Notes under the pieces: generated by a model
What the model was told of the DNA's origin: nothing
The model's input: the letters and a program-made list of their open reading frames with translations, nothing else
Databases searched by the model: none
Shown here: piece after piece, positions 56,605 to 64,000 of the stretch
Layout: every line of letters starts with the position of its first letter
Position numbering within the stretch: position 1 is the first letter of the stretch
From: Notamacropus eugenii
Lineage: Eukaryota; Chordata; Mammalia; Diprotodontia; Macropodidae
Length of the DNA: 64,000 bases
Direction: 5' to 3'
NCBI RefSeq assembly: GCF_028372415.1
Contig: NC_092873.1
Coordinates: 356,342,128-356,406,127 of the forward strand
Made by a program: the position numbers and the translations under genes

Positions 56605-57105
56605 AAAATCTGAACAGCATATTAAAAAGCAGAGATATCACTTTGCCTTCAAAAGTCTGTGTAGTCAAAGCTATGGTTTTCCTAATAGTAATGTGGCTGT
56701 GAGAGTTGGAAAGCTGAGAACTACAGAATCAGTGCCTTTGAATTGTGTGCTAGAGAAGACTTTTGAGAGTTCCTTGGACAGCAAGGAGGTCAAATCAGTC
56801 AATACTTAAATTACATTAAATAAATTGACTTTGACTATTCATTGGAAGGAAAATACTGAAGCTGAAGCTTAAGTACTTCATAATGAGATGATGGTGCTCA
56901 TTGAAAAAGACTCTAGTGGTAGGGAAGATTAACGGCAAAAGATGGCAGAGGATAAGATAGATATGGTATTATGGAAGTAACAAATATGAAGTTGGATAGA
57001 CTTGGGGAGACAGTGGACAACAGGAAGGGCTGGCATGCTGTGGTCCATGGGGTCATGAAGAATTGGACATGATTAAACAAATGAACAATGACAACAACAC
57101 TTCTG
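56605..57105 (+). mobile_element. BovB/RTE-type LINE, 3' end
   Basis: Sense RTE of the BovB kind: 'gcatattaaaaagcagagat', 'gtagtcaaagctatggtttt', 'gagaagacttttgagagttc', 'cttggacagcaaggaggtca', 'tgaagctgaagcttaagtac' and 'gctggcatgctgtggtccat'. The tail 'ggggtcatgaagaattggac' and atgattaaacaaatgaac equals that of the MAR1-type SINEs. It is 5'-truncated, about 500 bp, and no longer coding throughout. Confidence 0.85.
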
Positions 57106-57109
57106 TCAG

Positions 57110-57300
57110 TGTGTTACAGTGGAACTGTGCTGGCTTTAGTATCTAAAAGACCTGGGTTCAAATTATGACTCTTCTGCTTACTATGTGATGTTGACCTCTC
57201 CAGATCTCAATCTCCTCCTCTGAAAAATGATGGGGGAGCTAAACTAGATGACCTCCCAGGTACCTTCCAGTTCTAAAGCTACAATCTGGTATGATCTTTT
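57110..57300 (+). repeat. MIR-type SINE
   Basis: 'gtgttacagtggaactgtgc', 'cttactatgtgatgttgacc' and 'aaactagatgacctcccagg', ending in agctacaatctggtatgatc. Confidence 0.6.
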
Positions 57301-57309
57301 AAGGCATAA

Positions 57310-57445
57310 TCCATAGGATCACTTGGTTTTGGAGCTAGAAGGGACCTTAGAGATCATCTGGTCACTATCTGCTCATTTTAGAGATGAAAAACTGAGGAAG
57401 ATGAAGATGACTTGCCCAAGGTTACACAAGTGGTAAGCACCAGAA
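57310..57445 (-). repeat. MIR-type SINE, antisense
   Basis: 'taggatcacttggttttgga', 'gagatcatctggtcactatc' and 'gcccaaggttacacaagtgg'. Confidence 0.6.
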
Positions 57446-57469
57446 GCATGTTGCTTTTTCTCTGAAGCT

Positions 57470-57685
57470 TTTTTCTGACTGTTTCATCCTTTATGGTTCT
57501 CTCCCTTCTCAACACAATTATTTTGCCTGCCATCAGTGAACTACTTTTTAATACTCAAGTGTTTTCCAAGCATTTCATCACTGTTATTTTTCTCTCCTAC
57601 GCCAGATTAAGCTCCCTAGGAGCATGTATTGGGTCCTAGTGCTTTTGTTTTCTCTATAGGACTGGGAACACACTAGTACCTAGAT
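57470..57685 (+). repeat. L2-like 3' end
   Basis: 'ctctcctacgccagattaag', 'ctccctaggagcatgtattg' and 'actagtacctagatggctta'. Confidence 0.45.
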
Positions 57686-57786
57686 GGCTTAGCGTAGTGC
57701 TTCTCAAACTTTTTGGTCTCAGGACTATGTTACACTCTTAAAAATTATTTAGAATAGTCTTCAAATACCTTTTGTTTATATGGCTT

Positions 57787-58046
57787 ATGGGGCAGCTAGA
57801 TAGTGCAGTAGATAAGAGTACTGGGCCTGGAGAAAGGAAGTCTCATCTTCTTAGGTTCCAGTCTGGCTTCAGATACTTACTATCTGTGTGAACCCTGGGT
57901 AGGTCACTTAATCCCATTCACCTCAGTTTTCTCATTTGTAAAATGAACTGGAGAAGGAAATAGCAAACCACTCTAGTATCTTTGCCAAGAAAACTCCAGA
58001 TGGGGTCATAAAGAGTCAGGTATGACTGAACAATAACAACATATGG
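57787..58046 (+). repeat. MAR1-type SINE inside the hAT element (plus)
   Basis: 'tggggcagctagatagtgca' to 'atggggtcataaagagtcag', gtatgactgaacaataac. Confidence 0.9.
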
Positions 58047-58189
58047 CATATGGCTTATACTTACCAATATTTACACATTAGAAATGAAAAGATAAAATAT
58101 AAAATACTTATTAATCAGTTTAAGATAACTAATAAGGTATTATAATACACACAATAATAATTGCATATTGACATAATTATGAAAATTAA

Positions 58190-58442
58190 CTTTGTTGTTG
58201 TTTAGTTGTTTTTAGTCACGTCTGACTCTTTGTGACCCCATTTGGAGTTTTCTTGGTAAATATGCTGGAGTAGTTTGCCATTTCCTTCTTCAGCTCGTTC
58301 AACAGATGAAGAAACTCAGGCAAACAGGATTAAGGGATTTGCCCAGGGTCCCCCAGCTAGTAAGTATCTAAGGCCAGATTTGAACTCGGTTCTTCCTGAT
58401 TCCACGCCTGTTACTTTATTCAGTGTACTACCTATCTGTCCA
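58190..58442 (-). repeat. MAR1-type SINE inside the hAT element (minus)
   Basis: 'tgttgttgtttagttgtttt' to 'tactacctatctgtccagt'. Confidence 0.9.
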
Positions 58443-58899
58443 GTGAAAATTAACTATATTTTCCCAAATGAGAAAAATTAGTGAGAAGAATGCCATCATT
58501 TTCTATATTTTTGAAAATCTCTTAAATATTTCATTTAACAAAAGATAACTAGATTTTCCTATCTGCTTCTGCCTTTAATCTGTTATGATTTTTTTTTTAA
58601 TTGAAGCACATGAAAGAAACCTGGACTCACACAGAAATGTCATTGGGAGAGGTAGGAGTACTTTTAAAGCTTTTTCAGATAATTGTGGACATTCTTCTTT
58701 GGTGACTATACCAAAACTTGACAAATAGTAATTTCTTAAAGGACAGTTGCAATGTGGAATTCAAAACATTATCAATGAATGAATGAAAGTGATAAAGACA
58801 AATAATATCATTGTGAAAAAAGTTTTGACTTTGTGGAACCCCTGAAAGGGTTTTGGGGACCCCAGAGGTCCATGTACCACACTTTGAGAACTGCTATGG

Positions 58900-59190
58900 A
58901 TAAAGCTTTGAATGTTCAGTAAAATGTAAGCTCATGGAGGACAGAAATTTGTTTTTGTATCTTCAGCACCCAGGATAGTGCCTGCATTTAATATGATCAT
59001 AGTACAATTGAACCATACATTTAGAGCTGGAAGGGGTCTTAGACACTTCTAGTACAATCTAATCAGTTTATAGATGAAGAAACTGAGGCCCCTTAATAAT
59101 AAGTGACTTAACCAAGTCACACAGATAGTGAGAGAGCCAGGAATCAAACTCAGGTCCTACGACACCAAATCCAGAGCCCTCTGTGTTTAG
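58900..59190. repeat. L2 end and antisense MIR
   Basis: 58905-58990 has 'cttcagcacccaggatagtg'. 59000-59180 is antisense MIR ('acatttagagctggaagggg', 'gatgaagaaactgaggcccc', 'tcacacagatagtgagagag'). Confidence 0.6.
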
Positions 59191-59289
59191 CAAATGCCTG
59201 TTTTAATTTTGAAGACTTAAGAACTCTGAGCAATTCAGTGATTGGCCAGTGCTCTGGAGGACTGATAAGGAAGCATATTGCTTACCTGT

Positions 59290-59460
59290 GGTGATGAACT
59301 AAATATGCAGGATGATACACATTTTTAAAAATGTGGCCAGTGTAGGAATTTGTTTTGCTTGACTATACATACTTGTTACAAGAGTTTCAGTTTTCCTTTT
59401 CTTCTAAGGGTGGGGCGATAAATGTTAATTGAAAAAATAATTAATAGAAAAGACAAAAAA
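59290..59460 (+). repeat. Marsupial retroposon 3'-end family, copy 3
   Basis: 'gatgatacacatttttaaaa', 'gtaggaatttgttttgcttg' and 'aaatgttaattgaaaaaata'. It ends about 300 bp below the poly(A) site of K24-like gene 3. Confidence 0.55.
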
Positions 59461-59768
59461 CATGCCCAAGTTGAATTGAATTGAAAGTGAGTGACCAAAA
59501 TTTCTCTCTCTTTTTGGTAGACCTTTTGGAATGGGTTCTTAACATATTGTCAATGAAAACTTCTTTTTAAGCCCCTAATTTATGTGAAAAATAAAAAAAA
59601 AAACCCTATCAGCATAGAAGAGGAGGCTACATCCAGATTTTTCATAATCAAAAAAGTTTTTTTGGGAGCATCTTTTGGGGACATATTCATATTCAACAGT
59701 AAGTTTGAGTGTTTGAAATACCACAAAATACTAAGACCCAATCTGTTTGATTTGCAACAGGAGGAAAG

Positions 59769-59774
59769 TTTATT
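59769..59774 (-). terminator. Poly(A) signal of K24-like gene 3
   Basis: AATAAA on the minus strand, 182 bp past the stop at 59956-59958. The context (CAATAAAC) matches that of the KRT24 signal. Confidence 0.78.
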
Positions 59775-59955
59775 GACTGACAGCATGGCTGAGAAGTGAA
59801 ACACATTTCACAAGTTTGCATTTGGCGAGAGAAAGCCAAAAGGAAAGCAGATAGGGTCTGAAAGAGCTGATTTGTGTTAGGTTGTTCAGACTGTTTCTTT
59901 TTCCAGGAGAGCTCGTCATTTCATTCTCTGTGACAAAGGCCATCTGAGCACCCGC

Positions 59956-62900
59956 TTATTTAATTTTGATTCCAGAAATATAATTAGCTTGAGATGACAC
60001 CCCTTGGCTGCTAGTGGAATCTTCTTTCATCATCCTGGTCACTCTGATTTTGTTTGACTCTAAAAAAAATAGAAGTAAGAACTGTAATGGATGAAGGTTA
60101 AAAGACGTATGTTTTCTAATTATGTTTTATATAGGTTTTGGTTAGAATAGACGGATGTTTTACTCATGATTAATGCATAGAAAGGAAACTGGGAAAAAAA
60201 GACACTTTACCTCCCTTCCATTGGTCTGTGTCTAAGTCAACAGACTGTAGACCTTTTGATACTTCTCTCTTGCATCTAGAACTACTGAAAAAGAACCAGT
60301 TAGAGAAAGTATTATCACTAGTTATTTAATTAAGTAACAGCAAGAATTTGGTGCCAATTTTAAGGGGAATACTGTGCTAGATTCCTGGGAAGGAAGTAAA
60401 TCCCAGGAATCCTTGTTCTCAAAGAGCTTAGATTTTACTGGGAAGAGATATCACTGATAAGTATGTGCAAGATAATTTGGGTTGAGAGAAAACACTGAAA
60501 AAACAATGGTGACCTGGAAAGATTTCATACAGAAAATGGCACTTGCATTGAATCTTGAAGATTGTAAGAGGTGGAGTTGAGAAGGAAGTACATTTCAGGG
60601 TTTTTCTCTTGTCAAAGAAATGGCAGGAAATTGATATAGTTTCCTTCCAAACATAGTGCCTAGCACATAGTAGATGCTTAAGAATGCTTGATTATTTAAG
60701 AATGATTGATTATTTGATTAGGGTATTCCTTCCAGGGGATGCCTTATTTCAACCTGCTAGATATTTACTTTCAAGGGCCAGAAGAATCATGAAACTAAGT
60801 GATTGATAGTGTTGAATTTCACTCAACTCACCTTCCTTCTCCATCAAGCAGGCTGCGGTAAGTCTCAATCTCCATTTCCAGGCGGGTCTTGATGTTCAAC
60901 AGCTGTTCATATTCTGAGTTCTGACAATCCACTTCTCCTCTGATCTGGCAAATTTGTTTCTCCAGGCTGCTGATCTGAAGTTGCATTTGGGAGAGCCGGG
61001 CCACATAGCTTGCTTCAGTGTCTTCGAGGGTGCCTTCCAGGGAGTCTTGCTACAAGTAATGTGCATGTACATACACAAAATAAAAATATCAAAATGAAAT
61101 CATTGAAAATGAAGGAAAAAGATTAATGGACATTGAACATATATATGTCTCAGTGGTGAAAGGTATCTCCTTGATACCTCAATACACTGAGGGCAAGGTA
61201 TCCAACATAAGGCAAGCTATCCATAAGGACCTATGACTTCACTGAAGATTTAGAACTGAAAAGGAGCTTTAGAGACTTTTAGTCCAATCCTTAATTTGAG
61301 GAAACTGAGGCCCAGAGAGATCAAGTGATTTGACCAATGTCAGATAGATATTAAGGGAAAATTCTAGGTTTCCAATATAGTTCTGCTGATTCCACAACTG
61401 GTGTTCTTTTAGGCAGGACTTAAACCCAGGTCTTTTCAACTCCAAATCTAGAACTCTGACCACCAAATCATACTGCCTCTATAATGTGCCATGAAAGCTA
61501 AGCGGTATAATCTTTAGTCCTGAATTAGTGCCCTCTTCTCTATCTCCTAGCATTGGTTTGACTTTTGCTCGCACTTAAAGAAAACCTCACAGGGCTCTTG
61601 TATGGAAGCATTATGTAAACCTTAAAACTATGTATGTGTGTGTATATGTATGTATGTATATATACATACATATACACACACATATATATGTGTGTGTATA
61701 TGTGTGTATGTAAGTATTTTTTCAACTAAACCTGTGATTTTATTGGCAAAGGAAGTTGCCAATAAAGAAACTCCTTCTACTAAAGCTGATCAATACCTGC
61801 TCATATAATGGGAATAATACAAGAAGCCTCTTTGTCTCCTGGATTGGGGACCGTGGTGGCCACTTCATAGAGCATGTTTGGGAATGGACTTTTACCCTGG
61901 ATCCTTTATAAGTATATGTGCAGCCAGAGGCTGCTGGCTCATCCCCATGGTCTCTTTTCACCAGGATCTGTGTCAAAGATGATGAGTAATTTAGCAGTAG
62001 AATTAAGAGGAGAGACAGAGCTCTATATCCAGCCATAGATTACCCTGGCCTTTTATCTCTTTACTTGCAGAATTACAGAAATGCATGCAAAACAATTTCA
62101 AGAAGTTTAAAGTCAGGGCTGGCTTTCACCTACCATGGCCATCAGGGACTGAAGCTCTATCTCTAGACCCTGAAGAGTCCGCTTCAGCTCCAACATCTCA
62201 CTCTTGGCTGAGTCAGCTGCTCCGGCATCAGTGGAGATCTGTGCTTGCAAAGTTGCACTCTACAGGCACAGGGGAGGCAAGAGAGAGTGGAATAAAGGAT
62301 GTATGAATGGCTTGTCTCCGGTCTTTGCTCTCTGATTGCTCAGTTGCTGCTGACTTACTTACCTGCTTGCGGAACTGTTCTTCTGCCTCCCTACGGTTTT
62401 GCTCAGCCAGCTCCTCATACTGAGCCCTCATGTTGTTCAGCAGTTTTGTCAGATCTGTTCCTGGAGCAGCATTCATCTCCACGTTGACATCCCCGTGATT
62501 CATTCCTTGTGCACTCTTCATTTCCTACCAAGGAAAAAGGCAAAGATCACTGTAATAGTGATGTTGGGATGGAGAAAAAAATCTGTGTATCAGCTACTAG
62601 ACATTTGGGGGAGGAGAGTGACATGGAAGCCCATAGATGACAGCAAGAAGGTTCTGGACAGACCGGAGTGAACTTTGAAGGAGGGCAGAGCAGGAGGATG
62701 ACTGAGGAAAGACTATGGTTAAATTTACTTGGCTGATGATGGGTAGAAGTGTGGCAACAATAGTTTCTAGTGCACCTAGCAGAAGCTACCTTCATTGCCA
62801 GTGCTCTCACATGATCCCAGGGGTCCCATGTGGTTCAACTCCCTAGGCCAGGAGGCTCATGGTGGGAGTGAGGGAGGTAGTCTGTTTAGGTCAGCGGGAA

Positions 62901-63999
62901 GATGCCCTAGGCAGAATGAGATCTTTGATTGAGGCATCCTGACGACCGGGGGAGGGAGCAACTGGGTGCATGGGGAAGGGATCGAGCTCCCTGAGATTCC
63001 AGTGGTTGTCCCATGTTGTTTCCAAGTTTCTCCCTACCTCTTCGTGATTCTTCTTGAGATAAACCAGCTCCTCATTCAGGCTTTCATACTGCATTTTCAG
63101 GTCTGATGTGGTGATGTTCAATTCATCAAGCACTTTGTGAAGGCCATTTATATCTGCTTCCACAGACTGCCGTACACAAAGCTCATTCTCATACCTTAAA
63201 AGATGTGCAGAATTTCAATTAGCTGAATTATTTTGAAAGCCTTCAATTTCATTTACAAAGTATTCATAGGATGAGAGCTGTGGAGCTGGAAGGGATCTCA
63301 AAGGCAATCCAGTCCAACTCTCTTGTTTTTTTCAGATGAGTAAACTGAGGCCAAGGGAAGTTAAGTGATTTGTCCTAGGTCACACAGATAGTTAACATCT
63401 AGAAAGAGGATTTGAGCATAGGTCTTCTGACTCTTTCCATGCTACCTTATCACCCTCATAGTTTACTCAGCTGCTCCAGAGCAGTATCAAACTCATCACC
63501 TTTTTATTTCCCATCTTACGCACTGATGTATAATCATCATCACCAGGTGCTAAATGATTAATCCACAAGACTATATGTAATAAGGTTTAAAAAAAATCAT
63601 ACAATTTTAGAATTTCTTTAATAGAATAGTCAATTCTTTAGCAATTTTTTTCTTATATAGAGTTGTCTATATTTATGTGACCAATTAATTAGATGCCTTT
63701 GGTTTTAGAGTCAGAAAAAACATTGGAAGTCATCTAGACTTTTCCCTCTTACTTTGGAGATGAGGAAACTAATGCAAGCCCATGTTCTTTTTCTATATCA
63801 CTTTTTCTCCGACTTTTCACTAGAGTTCTCTAGTCCTTGGTGTATGAAAAATAATGAAGATTTTTATTAGTTTTTAACAAAATGCTATTAGAAATAATAG
63901 TTGAAAACAAACTCACTTCATTCTAAAGTCTTCAGCAGCCAACCTAGCATTGTCAATTGGTGTGATGATCTTGGCGTTGTCAATGGTGGCTGTAATGAT
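59956..63999 (-). CDS. K24-like type I keratin, 3' part (exons 2-8; exon 1 beyond window)
   Basis: Exons 2-8 are 63999-63917, 63194-63038, 62524-62363, 62259-62134, 61049-60832, 60284-60211 and 60059-59956: 924 bp, 307 codons plus stop, always open. Exon 4 ([20 protein letters not shown], then [20 protein letters not shown]) and exon 6 ([19 protein letters not shown]) are very close to KRT24 of this window, so this is its nearest relative here. The tail ([14 protein letters not shown]...[15 protein letters not shown]) is a diverged version of the K24 tail. Differences from the family pattern: a proline in [13 protein letters not shown] where [13 protein letters not shown] is usual, and TYRS instead of TYRR at the rod end. 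Position 64000 is the last base of the exon 2 acceptor AG, so exon 1 with head and coil 1A lies to the right. Intact splice sites suggest a working gene rather than a pseudogene. Confidence 0.92.
61240..61480 (-). repeat. MIR-type SINE in intron 5 of K24-like gene 3
   Basis: 'agatttagaactgaaaagga', 'aactgaggcccagagagatc' and 'caaatcatactgcctctata'. Confidence 0.65.
61627..61712. repeat. (TG)/(TA) simple sequence
   Basis: Mixed tgtg, tatg and cata units in intron 5 of K24-like gene 3, partly self-complementary. Confidence 0.9.
61740..62036 (-). other. Intronic 98-codon reading frame with a signal-peptide-like start
   Basis: It begins [20 protein letters not shown], a convincing hydrophobic leader in form, then has two cysteines ([17 protein letters not shown]). 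It lies wholly within intron 5 of K24-like gene 3, on the same strand. No family is recognised. The lack of a second supporting exon and the AT-rich setting favour chance. Confidence 0.12.
63265..63450 (-). repeat. MIR-type SINE in intron 2 of K24-like gene 3
   Basis: 'gagctgtggagctggaaggg', 'cagatgagtaaactgaggcc' and 'ggtcacacagatagttaaca'. Confidence 0.7.
63690..63790 (-). repeat. MIR-type SINE fragment
   Basis: 'gttttagagtcagaaaaaac' and 'ttggagatgaggaaactaat'. Confidence 0.5.
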
Positions 64000-64000
64000 C

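Larger units (their letters stand above)
57695..58900. mobile_element. hAT DNA transposon carrying two SINE insertions
   Basis: The left end 'agtgcttctcaaactttttg' (57698) and right end 'cacactttgagaactgct' (58877) are inverted repeats of the hAT type. The body is in three pieces, 57695-57785, 58047-58188 and 58445-58900, with 'tcttaaaggacagttgcaat' and 'gtgagaagaatgccatcatt'. Non-coding, ancient. Confidence 0.72.

Noticed and set aside
56570-56809. 79-codon plus-strand frame
   Set aside because: It starts in a hAT element and runs into an RTE LINE, so it is not a gene.
1-64000. Endogenous retrovirus or other LTR element
   Set aside because: No paired LTRs, primer-binding site or gag/pol/env motif was recognised. 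The reverse-transcriptase-related pieces are LINEs.

Overview
The window is mammalian, and almost certainly marsupial, nuclear DNA. It is AT-rich with sparse genes that have vertebrate introns. It is full of a tRNA-headed SINE that ends in a BovB/RTE-type 3' tail (the MAR1 type typical of marsupial genomes), plus MIR/THER-like SINEs, L2, RTE and L1-type LINE pieces and old hAT transposons. I cannot tell which marsupial it is.

The genes are a stretch of the type I keratin cluster, all on the minus strand. The order from low to high coordinate is: (1) a complete eight-exon K24-like keratin of 410 aa (coding 22111 down to 8340); (2) KRT24 itself, complete, 506 aa (40721 down to 33805), recognised by its Ser/Gly head and its [15 protein letters not shown] tail end; (3) a second K24-like gene entering from the right edge (exons 2-8, 63999 down to 59956, 307 codons seen, exon 1 outside). 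All seven shared exons have the standard type I sizes (83, 157, 162, 126 and 218 bp for exons 2-6). All splice sites follow GT-AG, all frames stay open, and each gene has an AATAAA about 190-230 bp past its stop. Genes 1 and 2 have TATA boxes about 75-90 bp upstream of their ATG. In human, KRT24 is a single gene between KRT222 and KRT25, so the two K24-like neighbours look like tandem duplicates absent from the human cluster.

Layout: 1-8.1 kb is repeat-filled flank. 8.1-22.2 kb is K24-like gene 1, with long repeat-filled introns 2, 5 and 7. 22.2-33.55 kb is intergenic, with L2, RTE and SINE copies, a split 290-bp local duplication and a large microsatellite block. 33.55-40.8 kb is KRT24. 40.8-59.75 kb is intergenic, dense in SINEs and holding nested L1-type pieces, a BovB-like RTE 3' end, a 7SL pseudogene and a hAT element carrying two SINEs. 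59.75-64 kb is K24-like gene 3.

Type I keratins pair with type II keratins to build 10-nm filaments in epithelial cells. No other protein gene, no rRNA, tRNA or snRNA gene, no CRISPR array and no recognisable retroviral element was found. SINE and LINE limits are approximate (about +/-20 bp).
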